The notes under the pieces were generated by a model, which searched no databases, was not told where the DNA came from, and saw nothing but the letters and a program-made list of their open reading frames with translations. Made by a program: the position numbers and the translations under genes. This document shows positions 53,382 to 63,823 of a DNA stretch of 64,000 nucleotides, one piece after another (within the stretch, counting starts at the first letter, position 1; the number at the start of each line of letters is the position of its first letter). Source of the DNA: Harringtonia aguacate (taxonomy: Eukaryota > Ascomycota > Sordariomycetes > Ophiostomatales > Ophiostomataceae); contig JACCPH010000054.1 of NCBI GenBank assembly GCA_014183095.1, positions 116,578-180,577 of the forward strand. The letters are read 5' to 3'.

Positions 53382-55290
53382 ATGCGCTGGGCTTTGATTC
53401 TTCTCTGCGGCCTCGTCCACGGCCTTGCAGCGCCGCCGATCCCGGCACCGTTGACCGCTCCGGGTCAGCACACGCTCGGCGGCAGCACCCACGGCACGCC
53501 ATTCTACGTCCTCGAGCAGGGAGACGACACCTGCCGGGCCGGTAGTGGAAAGCAGTATGCCGGCAAGGTGGACGTGTCGCCGGAGAAGAGCCTCTTCTTT
53601 TGTAAGTGGCCTCACCGGCCTGCTGCTGCTGGTCTGACCTGGTCTAATCATTCCGCTCTAGGGTTCTTTGAGAGCCGTCGCAGTCCGCTTTCCGACCCCG
53701 TCATTGTGTGGCTGAACGGGTAAGCAGGCAGGCCTGGGCCAGGCACATTTGGTGGAATGACGACTGACCACCCGCGGACAATGAAGCGGTCCCGGCGGCT
53801 CGTCCATGTACGGCGTGTTTAGGGAAATCGGCGGCTGCCAGATGAACGAGTTCAACAACGACACGGTGTACAACGAGGACAGCTGGGCCAATTTTGCCAA
53901 TGTTTTGTTTATCAAGTGGGTGTTTTTTTTTCCCTCTTTTTTTCTTCTCTTCTATTCTCTCTTTTTCTCCTTTTTCCTTTTTTCTTTCTTTCTAGCTACA
54001 CCTTCTGACAAGCCCAGTCAGCCAGCCGGTGTCGGCTTCTCGACGGTCCATGGCGGCACCGTGGGCGGCCCAGACAACAACCACGAGGCGGCCCAGGATC
54101 TCAGCACGTTTATGGACATTTTTTTTGCGCACGTCTTCCCGGCCTACGCGGACCTGCCGCTGCACATTGCCGGCGAGTCCTATGGCGGCAAGTACGTGCC
54201 TGGTTTGACGCACTACCTGGCCACGAGGCCGGGCAGCAGCAGCAGCGGCGCCGTCTTGCGCCACGCCGTCGACTCCATCATCCTGGTCGACGCGGCCGTG
54301 GACCTGGTGACGTCGGGCTATGCGGGCTACTACGACCACTTTTGCGCCGTCGACGAGCGCGGCCAGAGCAGCAAGCCGGGCGGCTTCAACGCGTCGACGT
54401 GCGCGGCCATGGAGCGGCAGCTGCCCGAGTGCGAGCGGCTCATGGCCCTGTGCCGCGACACGTACGACGTCCACGTCTGCAGCCTGGCCGGCCAGTGGTG
54501 CGCCGACCACGTCGGCAAGTACCTGCTCGACGAGATGGTGCCGGGCGGGCGGAATCCATATGTGGGTGGCGATGCGAGGCGTTGTTTTGTTCTTCTTTTC
54601 CTTTTCTTCCCCCACCGCTTTTTTCTTTTTTTTTTTCTTTTTTTTTTCCCCGCTAACCTCACAGGACGACAGGAGGCCGTGCGAGACGCTGCCCATGTGT
54701 GACGACTTCTCTGGCCCCGGCTACTCGACCTATCTCAACTCGTCGCGCGTGAAACGCGCCCTCTGCATCCCCGACGACTTTTCGTTCGACGGCACCAACA
54801 ATGACCTCAACAAGCGCTGGGAGGCGAGCGGCAATCTCTATGTGCCGACCACCCGCGAGGTGTCGTACATTCTGGACCAGACGGCGACGCGCGTCCTCGT
54901 GCTGAACGGCGACAACGACAGCATCATGTGAGTGGCTGTGTGTGCATTTCTTTTGTCGACGAGGTGGACTACTGTGGACTACTGACCGTCCACAGCAACA
55001 CCGAGGGCCAGAAGCGCGTCTGGGAGCACATGACGTGGAGACGGCAGGCTCTGTACCGCATCAGCAAGTGGGTGGACTGGCACTGGCCCAGCGCCACGGG
55101 ACAGCTGACGGTCGGTGGCCAGCTGAAGACGGCCGACAAGCTGTCGTTTGCCACGATCCTGAACGCAGGTCACGCCTCACCCGGCGACCAGAAGGCGGCG
55201 GTGGCCTTTCTCATCCAGTGCTGGACCAGCACGGACAGGACCGGCACTGACAAGGCCGGCACGGACAAGGATCGCCGGTGTCCTCTGTGA
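53382..55290 (+). CDS. Secreted serine carboxypeptidase, S10 family
   Basis: Acid carboxypeptidase removing C-terminal residues, secreted or vacuolar. Exons are 53382-53601, 53662-53719, 53787-53915, 54018-54561, 54665-54927 and 54996-55290, giving 502 residues. The signal peptide is MRWALILLCGLVHGLAA. Catalytic Ser is in AGESYGGKYVPGL (54172-54210), Asp in LNGDNDSIINTEG, His in NAGHASPGDQ. The acceptor at 54018 was chosen over the one at 53996 because it gives FINQPAGVGFS rather than a frame stop. Oddities are WLNGGPGGSS in place of the usual GGPGCSS beside the oxyanion hole, and INQP in place of the usual (V/I)DQP. The C-terminus is Thr/Asp/Lys-rich. Confidence 0.85.
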
Positions 55291-55601
55291 TGTTCAGGGG
55301 ATGCTGAACAGGCTTTCAAAAAAGAAAAAAGGTGCCTGTACACCTTTACGAGAACAACTCCGTCGTGAACAGGGTTTCAAAAAAAAGGAGTATCTGTTCA
55401 GTCTTCACGAGACCAAATCCGTTGTGAACAAGGATAACAAACATGAATAATAGCAGGAGAAAAACTGTACAGACTTGCTTCAACTGTTCATAATGTCTAT
55501 AAGTATGCAGCACTCTCCCTCTTGTGATCCTGGAATGGCAGTCTTCACCTCTCTCGACACACCTTCTCCGCTCATCGTCGCACGCAATCAACCATCTAGC
55601 C
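55291..55601. other. Short intergenic with imperfect direct repeat
   Basis: Two imperfect copies of a segment based on TTCAAAAAA...GTGTACACCTTTACGAGA / GTTCAGTCTTCACGAGAC (about 55312-55425), each followed by a CGTTGTGAACA-like string. No gene. Confidence 0.45.
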
Positions 55602-56378
55602 ATGGCGACCGGTTCGGAGAACTCGTCCGTCCCCTCGGACACGGCGTCCAGCCGATCTGCGCCCAACTCGCCGACCCACACAGACATTGAGTCGGAGAAC
55701 CCCAACAACGGCAACAACGCGACGTCCATCATGGCCGAGTTTCTCATGGCAGCGGCCGTGCGCTATGCCAACGGCAGCCTCATGCCCCCGGACACCGGAG
55801 AGGCCGTCTTGCACGCCGTGGAACGGCGCCTCCAGGCCACCGCCCAGCCGGTCAATGCCTGGTACTACGTGGGTATGATCCGCCGCGGGCCCGCCCGCGA
55901 GAGCAACTGCCACTTCGACCCGCTCGCCGCCACCGGCTGTGCCGTCCACCCGCACCAGTATGCCGTCGAGTGCACCAGCCGCGGCGTGACCATGCTGTAC
56001 AACCCCTACTGCCCCCCGTACATCTACGAGGTCCTCTTCTTCTCCATCTGCCTCGACGCCGCCCCGCGCCTGCCCTGGGCCCTGCGCGTCGTCGCCGGCG
56101 ACACCGCGCTCGCCTATCTCCGGATCGTCTGCGAGCATGCCGACGCCGAGATCGACCGTCTGGGCGGCGGCAACCTGACGCCGGCGCTCCGCGAGGCCGT
56201 GCGGAACTACGCCCGCGAGGAGGCCGAGGCCCTTGTAGACACCATGATCCATCTGGCCATGGAGTGGGACACTGATCCCCAGCAGCTCGTGTACCGTGCC
56301 TGGCGCATTTTCAACCAGCGACAGGAGCAGCTCATGGTGCTGATCACTGAGGGACAAGACGGCGCCGAAGGCGAGTAA
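55602..56378 (+). CDS. Hypothetical protein of 258 residues
   Basis: Start chosen at 55602 (GCCATGGCG). The N-terminal 40 residues are Ser/Asn/Pro-rich. The rest is predicted helical with no recognised domain (GEAVLHAVERRLQATAQPVN, ALREAVRNYAREEAEALVDT). Codon use is GC-rich at third positions like the real genes here, which supports coding. Five Cys lie between about 105 and 147. Function unknown. Confidence 0.6.
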   Translation: MATGSENSSVPSDTASSRSAPNSPTHTDIESENPNNGNNATSIMAEFLMAAAVRYANGSLMPPDTGEAVLHAVERRLQATAQPVNAWYYVGMIRRGPARESNCHFDPLAATGCAVHPHQYAVECTSRGVTMLYNPYCPPYIYEVLFFSICLDAAPRLPWALRVVAGDTALAYLRIVCEHADAEIDRLGGGNLTPALREAVRNYAREEAEALVDTMIHLAMEWDTDPQQLVYRAWRIFNQRQEQLMVLITEGQDGAEGE

Positions 56379-57322
56379 AAGCGTAGATCAGGAAACCGCA
56401 GAGAGACGTAGGCGAGTAAGGCGTAGACCAGAACGTCGCAGAAGGAGGCGATGTAGACCAAGAGAAGGAGATGATGCCTGAGGCAAGCACATGATAGCCG
56501 TCAGCCATTTATGTAGAACGTGTGACAAACGAATCTTCTATCAAATACATTTTGCATTTTCTTGACCCTTCTTTCCATTGCGTGGCCCTAAAGTAGGGTG
56601 ACTCCCTTGAGAGGCTTCTGTATATTTGAAGTGCCCTCTGATTTTCTAAACTTTACGAATCTATAGCGATTGATGAACACACATCCTCGCGAGTGGTTCT
56701 TCCAACAGATTGTGATCTTCAATAGTGCCTGAGCACTGTTTGAGATTCGGACGAGATATAACATCGCAGGCAAAGTAGGGTGATTTCAGGTTAGCTGGCG
56801 TGTCTTGTCTTTTGAGGAGGTTTTGAGAATAAATAGCCCGGCTTCTCTGGGAGATCTCATAGAAATCTGAAGAGAACAGCGAATCAAAGCAATCTGAAAA
56901 GAACTGTGAATTAATCTGAAGAGCACGATGAATTACGAACATCCAAATCATCTATATAATGTACCACTTCCTCCTTCCTCTCCTTCCTTACCTTCCTTAC
57001 CTTCCTTACCTTCCTTACCTTCCTTACCTTTCTACTTTCTTTACCTTTCTCGCCTTCCTGACCTGCTGCACATCACGTAGCATAAATTCCAAACACCATT
57101 TCTTCTAGGATACTATTCCAACGATTCCTACAACAACTTCATGTGCATTTTCTGTCTCTACAGGATAGTACACCACTATCCTAATAATTTCTACTATTAA
57201 CTACAACAATTCCTACGACAATTTCATCTACGGGGTAGGTGCCAATATCTTGGTTCTTAACTTGAATCTCTTCATCATTTCCTTTACATTCTTGAGTTTT
57301 CCCAGCTGACTATCGTCTCTAG
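56379..57322. other. AT-rich promoter region of the helicase locus with tandem repeats
   Basis: Holds three degenerate copies of AATCTGAARAGMAC...GAATT (56864-56934), a CCTTACCTT 9-base tandem (56985-57030) and two related AATTCCTACRACAA strings (57122, 57211). An inverted repeat GGATAGT-5-ACTATCC lies at 57163-57181. No gene. Confidence 0.55.
56985..57030 (+). repeat. 9-base minisatellite CCTTACCTT
   Basis: About five head-to-tail copies on the pyrimidine strand, about 0.3 kb upstream of the helicase-locus start codon. Confidence 0.8.
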
Positions 57323-58556
57323 ATGGCGTCTGAGAATGTCGTCTCTAGTAAGGAGAGGCGTAGGCCTTGCATCTTGGTGTTTCCCGAAAAGAAGACACGA
57401 ATAGGCGGAGCCAAGTTGGGCTGCGATGGCGGCATTCAGTCAGAACTCATCTGGGCAACGCCCCTGCAGAGTGATGGCTACTTTGGATTTGCCATGCATT
57501 TCCCCATGGAGTTGCCTCGTGGCATTTCGTGTTCGCAAGATGTGATCGGCCGCAGTGGTCCTGAATTTGACAAGATGTCCATCAAGGGCAAGTTCTTTCC
57601 CCCACGCGAGGGCAAGTCATACTCTGTCACGGCAGGTGTTGTTCCATCTGACTTGATGGAATACATCCCCTATGAGCAGCGTGGCATCAGCCAGGGTTGG
57701 CTTCACATTGTTGTCAAGGGAACACCTACCGCGGAAGGATGGCCTTTGCCGTTCAAGGGAGACGAGACGCGTGAGGGGTGGCTAAACAAGAACATGCCTC
57801 TCAATGGAGTCACCATCGCAGAGATGTTTCGCGACTTGGATGATTTTCACTTCCTTATCAAGGGCCGCACATCGAAGAAGCTCGTGCTTGACGCCGTGTG
57901 GTGCTGCAGCAACCATAGGCTCGACTACGGACTGGGCAATCGGTAAGATTCATTACTCGTTTACTGTGGAACATGACGCATTGCTGACCTGGATTTAGAA
58001 CAGATTGGAGCATGAAGCGATTCAGAGACACAGTTCCACGCACTCTCAGACCAAATCAGTATCCGGCAGTCTTCAAGCAATCCCATTTTTCTCAAACGGC
58101 CACAGTTCTTTCGCATGGCGTGGTTCAAGACGCCTTGTCACTTGCCGAGGAGATGGAAGAAATCCGCGAAATGGACCTCCCGTTCCGTTTAGTCGCAGTT
58201 GGGGATGGCCCACTGCACGAGAAAAACGAGCTTTATGCTGTCGCCCGGCTAGATATCTCCTTTGTACGTTGTCTAACCCCATTCTCCAATCCCTACGTCC
58301 TCGGGCTCGGTCTAACGTCTCTCTTTATGCACAGCGGCACAAATACAACCACGTGCTGCGCCGGGCGGCCCGAGAAGGCAATTCGGTTTCCATCATGTTC
58401 AAATCCAGGCAGCACTCGCGCGAATATGACTGCGAGTGGATCGGCACAGTGGTCTCGCCCTGCATCCCTGAGCTCTCCTATTTTGGAAACTTTGCCGTGC
58501 TGGTCCACCGGCCAGTCAACTCCGTCTATACCAGCTGGCCCAATGGCGACGACTAG
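57323..58556 (+). CDS. N-terminal part of the SF1 helicase locus, unknown domain, ends at TAG
   Basis: Exons are 57323-57942, 57999-58263 and 58335-58556 (introns GTAAGA...TTAG and GTACGT...ACAG), giving 368 residues. No named domain recognised. The last 60 residues (NHVLRRAAREGNSVSIMFKS, CEWIGTVVSPCIPE) look like a beta-rich module preceding the helicase core of fungal SF1 helicases. The TAG at 58554-58556 is followed by AAG and then the ATG of the helicase frame at 58560, in the same reading frame. The two frames are therefore probably one gene interrupted by a single stop. A splice removing 58497-58556 (GTGCTG...CTAG) would keep frame but would use a weak donor. Confidence 0.7.
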
Positions 58557-58559
58557 AAG

Positions 58560-60710
58560 ATGGCCCATCTCCGGCTGGGTGGGCACCTCCACGTCGCCAA
58601 GCGTTTGGTGGCTGCTGTGGACCGTCTAAAGTCAAGAGACAGGCTTGAACAGGAGTACAGAGAACTCCCTCCGCTCATGGAAAGTGACAGCTGGGCTCCG
58701 AGGCTGTCCGACCCAAATGCTATGGATGGCAGCGCCAGACCGCTTACGCTTTGTCGTCGGCTTCCTGCAGAAATCGGCATCAACGAAGAACTGATGCAGC
58801 GGTTGTGGCGCGAGCAGCGACTGCAGCAAGATTTCATCCAAGGGGCTGGCTTGACGAGCCTCTTGGTCCGCCAGCCTCTGCGCGAGGGGAGTCCAGTCAT
58901 CCCTCCCGTCGACTTTCTCGAGACAGTTGATAAAGCCTTCCAAGACGCTGTCCTGGGCCGGCTGAGGCCCGCAACGCGCGAGCGGCTTGTGCCACTCTTG
59001 GGCGACGTCCCTCTGGGCGTGTTCGTTCTGTGCGGCTTTGCCGGGTCCGGAAAAACCGGCTTGCTTGCTACGCTTGTCAACATCTGCCTTAGCCATCCGC
59101 GCCTCGGCAAAGTGCTCGTGTGTGCACCGACGAATGGCGCCACAAGCCATGCGTGCCGCCGTGTCCACGACATCAACATGCGGGCCACCAAGATGGTCAA
59201 TCTCCGCCCACACTCCCCCTCTCGCCGCTATGCCTTGGTCATCCGGGGCCACAATTTCGAGACAGAGTTCCAACAAGTTCTCAGCACGGTCCGAAATGCA
59301 TCGTCTGAGGATGGTGCAGTGCGGTGTCCTGCCACGAAGCGATGGGGAAAGCCTCTGTCTGTGTGCGAATGGACGTTAAAGGTCGCAGGCTTTGCAGACT
59401 ACGACCTCGACGCTCTGGACTCGGCGCATCTGTTTTCCGTCCGGGAGCAATTCGTCAACATCAAGGCCTACAGCAGTCTGCACGATTGGTTCCAGGGGGT
59501 CAGGTCCTGGGAAAAGATCAATGAAGAATGGAACAACAGCGACAACTCGTACCCAAGCAAAGACGCGCACGCAGCTGCAAATCCTTCAAAGCTGCTAAAA
59601 GGTGTGATGCACGCCATCGTCCGCAGTGCCGACGTCTTGTGCACGACGCCCTACGTCAGCCGCGACGACGCGTACTGGCGCTGGAACCGAGACGTGGCAC
59701 AAGTCAGCGTGGTGGATGAGGCAGGCGCCATGCAGACGGTAGAGTTTCTGCTCGGGTGGCCAACATGCAGGCCCGTCATCATGGCTGGCGACGAGCGCCA
59801 GCTCTGGCCCGTCGTGGCGACTCTGTCGCAGCGCGACGCCACCAGCGGCAACTGTGTCAACATGTTTGCCCAGCATGCACGCGTCTCCATTCTCCGCCGT
59901 GTGTGCAGGATGGGCTGGCCGGCCTTTATGATGACGGAGCAACTTCGGATCGTTCGGGGCGGATTCGATCCCGCTGCCACGGTTTTCTACAGCGATGTCA
60001 CGGAACTCCAATACGCTGCTGAATTGTGCAACCTCGACAATCACCCCCTGGCAGTAGCAGCAGAAAAATGGGCAACGGGCAAGTACCCAGAGCTGGTGTC
60101 CAAGCCGGGACGGGTGCAGCCCGTGTTTGTTCACTTGCCCGGCGAGTGCTCGGTCGACCCGCTCACCGGCTCCCGCTGCAATGCGAGCCAGGCCAAGCAC
60201 ACGGTTCAGCTCGTTCGCGAATTGCTCTCTCATCTCGGCCCGAGTGCAAGCGCCAAGGACATTGGCATCATCTCGCCGTACACGGCCATGAGCAAGCTAC
60301 TTCGCGAGCTTCTCGACCAAGAACCAGCCCTCTTGGGCCACGTCCGCCTCGGCACGACCGACACGTTCCAGGGCCGGGAGACGCCCTTTGTCTTTTATGT
60401 TCTCACTGTCAATGCAAGCTCCGGCCCCGACAGCGTGGCTTCACATCAGCGAATCAATGTTGGCATCACCCGCCATACGGACGGACTGTTTGTTGTCGGC
60501 GATGTGCAAACCGTGGCGGATGGCGACACGCAGAGAATCGATATTGAGACAGAAAACGGAGAGTTTCTTACCGTCGGCATGCGCTACCTGTCCGAGATTT
60601 TGCAGTGGTTCCGACGGGAGAAACGTGTGGTGGTAGGGGTGGAGGACGAGGTGGAGGGTGGCGACGGCGGCAGCGGCGAAAACGGCGAGGTCATCTGGGG
60701 CTGTTTCTAG
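58560..60710 (+). CDS. Superfamily 1 (UPF1/DNA2-like) helicase core
   Basis: 716 residues, uninterrupted. Motifs in order: Walker A CGFAGSGKTG (near 59031-59060), motif Ia VCAPTNGATSHA, Walker B VVDEAG near 59710, motif III AGDERQLWPVV near 59785, a motif IV region around FMMTEQLRIV, SPYTAMSKLLRELL, motif V TTDTFQGRETPFVF and motif VI RINVGITRHTDGLF. This is the UPF1-like SF1B order, so ATP-driven translocation on RNA or DNA is expected; the substrate is unknown. DEAG instead of the common DEAA/S is a mild variation. No introns. The upstream neighbour is in frame and only 3 bases away after a TAG, so this ATG may be internal to a longer protein. Confidence 0.85.
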   Translation: MAHLRLGGHLHVAKRLVAAVDRLKSRDRLEQEYRELPPLMESDSWAPRLSDPNAMDGSARPLTLCRRLPAEIGINEELMQRLWREQRLQQDFIQGAGLTSLLVRQPLREGSPVIPPVDFLETVDKAFQDAVLGRLRPATRERLVPLLGDVPLGVFVLCGFAGSGKTGLLATLVNICLSHPRLGKVLVCAPTNGATSHACRRVHDINMRATKMVNLRPHSPSRRYALVIRGHNFETEFQQVLSTVRNASSEDGAVRCPATKRWGKPLSVCEWTLKVAGFADYDLDALDSAHLFSVREQFVNIKAYSSLHDWFQGVRSWEKINEEWNNSDNSYPSKDAHAAANPSKLLKGVMHAIVRSADVLCTTPYVSRDDAYWRWNRDVAQVSVVDEAGAMQTVEFLLGWPTCRPVIMAGDERQLWPVVATLSQRDATSGNCVNMFAQHARVSILRRVCRMGWPAFMMTEQLRIVRGGFDPAATVFYSDVTELQYAAELCNLDNHPLAVAAEKWATGKYPELVSKPGRVQPVFVHLPGECSVDPLTGSRCNASQAKHTVQLVRELLSHLGPSASAKDIGIISPYTAMSKLLRELLDQEPALLGHVRLGTTDTFQGRETPFVFYVLTVNASSGPDSVASHQRINVGITRHTDGLFVVGDVQTVADGDTQRIDIETENGEFLTVGMRYLSEILQWFRREKRVVVGVEDEVEGGDGGSGENGEVIWGCF

Positions 60711-60856
60711 TCGTAACTACCCACGTCAAATTCGAGACACTTAACTTCACATTGTTCACATTGTGCATGGTGCAATGAATAGTAGGTGATCATAGGGAAA
60801 GTTAATTCGTAAAAGAGAATACAGGACCCGAATTGGGCCCGCCAGCTGGCTCCCGT

Positions 60857-62443
60857 CTAGGCCGTGGCCGGACGCACCGAATGCACGTTGCGGAAGACTT
60901 CAGTCGGGTCCCAGACGGCCTTGACCTGCTCGAGCCGCTCGAGGTTGGTCAGCCAGTAGGCGCGCTGAGGGTCGGTCAGGGCCAGGTCGATGTAGCCCGG
61001 GTAGGTTCCGTAGACGTCGTCGGACGGGTTGGCGCTGCCATTGGTGGGCAGCAGGCCGACGAGGTTGTCGTGGAAGCCGGTGAGGAAGCTGCGGGTGGTG
61101 GCGGATACGGGCGGTAGGGCGCTGATGCCGTAGGACTCGTAGAGGATGGCGGCGTCGCGGTGGGCGTACGCGGTGGCATCCATGGCGGTGTCGGCCAGCG
61201 CCCCATTGGCGCCGCTAAAGATAATGTACCACAGAGCGGTTCCCTTGTCGGTAGCGTCGACGTAGTCAAAGAGCGTGTCGACATCGGCCGCAGACGGCAG
61301 CGCGTCGGCACGTAGGAACAGGCTCTTCTCATAAAAGGGGAAGGCCGCGCTGCTCAGGTACAGGCCCGCATTCTCGATATCGTGGGTCAGGCCGGCCAGC
61401 CAGTCGTTAACGACGATGGTCGCGCCGGACGAGGGCAGCCGCGCGGCGATGCCGCTGGCCTCCCACTCGGCCTCAGTGCCGTAGAAGCTGCCCGTGATGA
61501 TGGCGCCCAGCGCGTACAGGACGAACTCGCTGCCGAAACGGCGGTCCAGGTCTGGGTCCGTCATGAGTTCCTGCCAGCTGGTGTAGAGGCTCGCCATGTC
61601 CGAGGCTGTCCCCAGCGAAACGGTGTACGTGTACTGCACCACGTTGCCGGGCTCGGAGTGTGTGCGCATGACGAACTCGGTCACGATACCGAAGCTGGCA
61701 CCAGCGCCGCGGATGGCCTGCAGGTTAGCAAGGGGGACCGGGGGTCACAGCACATCAAGCATACAGCCAAAGAACGCACAAAAAAGAGGTCCGATTTCTG
61801 CTCTTCGCTGGCCCGGACGATGGACCCGTCGGCCGTCACCACCTCGACCTCGACGATGTGGTCCAGACACGACCCCCACATGCGCGACATGGGGCCGAGG
61901 CCGCCCTGTTGTGTGAGCAGACAGCAGGGAAGCGTGTCGGGTTAGGGTTCGAATCAAACAAGGGGGTGTGCCTACAATGGTGGCGTGTCCGCCCAGGCCC
62001 ACACCCGGGCAGATGCCGTGGGCAAAAGCGCGGCCGCCGTTGTCCGACAGCGCATCGGTCACGTCGCCCAGCAGCATGCCCGGGCCGATGGTGGCGTACC
62101 AGGTGGTGGTGTTCATGCTGAAGCCGGCCATGTTGGTCATGTCGAGCGACACGACCGTCTCCGGGTCGGAGCCGCCGCCGACGCCGACGTTGGCGTACGA
62201 GTGGCCGCCCGACTTGGCCTGCACCGACAGGTTGGCGGCCACGGCGCACTGGACAATGGCGGCCACATCTTCAGCGCTTGAGGGACGCAGGACGGCCGCG
62301 GGGACGGCGCTGACATCGAGGTTGTACCGCTTGACCCAGCTGGCCTGGTAGAGCAGGTCGTCCGGATAGCCGACGCAGCTGGACTGGCCCGCACAGACGG
62401 CGTTGAGACACGTCTGCAGGGCGGTGCTCTGTGACGCGCCCAT
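60857..62443 (-). CDS. BBE-type FAD oxidase (glucooligosaccharide-oxidase-like), bicovalent flavin
   Basis: FAD-linked oxidoreductase of the VAO/BBE family, oxidising carbohydrates or secondary metabolites. Exons on the minus strand are 62443-61976, 61905-61780 and 61717-60857, giving 484 residues. Two flavin attachment residues are visible: His81 in AKSGGHSYANVG and Cys145 in HGICPGVGLGGH, the spacing of bicovalent enzymes. FAD-binding continues in GGLGPMSRMWGSCLDHI and AIRGAGASFGIVTEF. The C-terminus carries the BBE segment WDPTEVFRNVHSVRP. From this ATG no signal peptide is seen (MGASQSTALQ), although the frame upstream has a hydrophobic Leu/Ser run. An exon or start further up, giving secretion, is possible. 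Confidence 0.85.
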
Positions 62444-63655
62444 GGCTGAGAGACGGAGTGTACAGAGCAGAGAGAGAGAGAGAGCAGTGGTCTGACGAAG
62501 AATAGCTTCGAGAGGGGGTGGACTGAACAGAAAGACGGACCTGGGCGAGGAGAAGAGGATCCGAGAATCCGACCCGAGAAAGCACCGCCTCACGAACAAG
62601 AACACACCCCCGTCCCTTCTACCCCCGATACTTATACCACGACACTTTCTTTGCTGGTAAACACAACTGGCCTTGTGCGTAAGAATGCACCAGTGCACGA
62701 AAACAAGCCGTCTTGGTGGCGGGAATTTGGTGGTCAGGGCAGGGTACGGCTGCTGTTCCTTCCGCTTTACCACGGCGGGGAAGGGCGGCTGGAGCGCAGC
62801 TTCCCTTTTCAATTTCACCTAATAATGCAAAGTATCTTACCTACCATCGGGTGACCACCAGTGGGCGAATAGGGCCGAGAGGGCCAACTCCAGGGACCGA
62901 AAGTGGTTGCCCATAATGCTGAGGTCTGTCTCTCATGCGCCCACCCAGCCCAACGCCGACGGCAGCATGGCACCAACACCTGGTTGGCTGACCAGGGGCC
63001 GACCCGTTCACGCGGATGCGCCGGGCTAGCAACGTCTGTGGCAACTAGTAAGCCCGCCGGCAGTCCAAAATAATGAGATGGCAACACGAGTGGAACGCTG
63101 ATCTTCTACGAGCAGTAATATCTTACAATATGGCGGGAGATGAGACACTGCCGATCTTGGGCTGACCCGCGCTTACCCTTGCTGGCCCGTGCAAGTGGGC
63201 AAATTGAGCAGTGATCACTACTCGTACTGTGCTGCCTGCTGGGCTGACACTTTTGTATTGGGATCTGCTCTCCGCTGCAGTAGGATCTCTTACCATGTAA
63301 GAAGCATGCCCTGCAAGTATCCCAGTGACGCTGGCCCTGGTTCTTAAATCGAAAAAAAAAAAAAATAGTTACACAGACAAATAAATAGGAAATACTGTTC
63401 ACAAGTGCGCGGGCGAGCTTAAGCTTAACATGATGCACACTGCAGCTCACAGGACCGCCAGCCAACTGCACCATGTTCGGGGCTGAAATCTGTCACGGGG
63501 TCACAGCCCCACACGTAACGCCTATTTGTATGAGCGCGGCCAGGAAGTCTGGTCGATCTGGTGCATGGCCAGATACAAATACGCCACCACACTCTGGACG
63601 CAAAGCACCACAGCGTCGGAGTTTTCGGGATAGATCTCTCTGGGATCTGGGAGGC
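62444..63655. other. Intergenic between BBE oxidase and gluconokinase-like gene
   Basis: Promoter of the oxidase at the left (TATAAGTA on minus near 62627-62637). The rest, about 62700-63640, shows no gene. A CTACTCGTAC near-match to the 10-mer described at 17592-20809 occurs near 63222. Confidence 0.5.
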
Positions 63656-63788
63656 ATGGCAAGCCCGCGTGACAGTCGGAAGTGGATGGTGTTTGTGATG
63701 GGGGCGACGGCCTGCGGAAAGTCGGCGGTGGCAGCGTACCTGGCCGAGCACCTAGGCGCCGAGTTTATCGAGGGCGACGACATGGGTG
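63656..63788 (+). CDS. Gluconokinase-like P-loop kinase, first exon (partial)
   Basis: Encodes MASPRDSRKW then MVFVMGATACGKSAVAAYLA and EHLGAEFIEGDD, the Walker A and following helix of gluconate/shikimate-type kinases; the GDD ending is typical of gluconokinase just before its HP residues. The open frame then loses family character, so an intron probably begins near 63785-63790 and the exact junction is uncertain. The rest lies beyond a transposon-like end at 63824 and beyond the window. Whether the insertion sits in an intron or breaks the gene cannot be told. Confidence 0.6.
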
Positions 63789-63823
63789 GCCCTCTTTCTG
63801 TCTTGATTTCCTTGTCTTGGGGC

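Noticed and set aside
56985..57030. CRISPR-like array
   Set aside because: Unit of 9 bases without spacers in a eukaryotic genome; simple minisatellite.
61935..61960. GGTTCGAATC resembling a tRNA B box
   Set aside because: Flanking bases do not form a T-arm stem, no A box or acceptor stem fits, and it lies inside an intron of the FAD oxidase.
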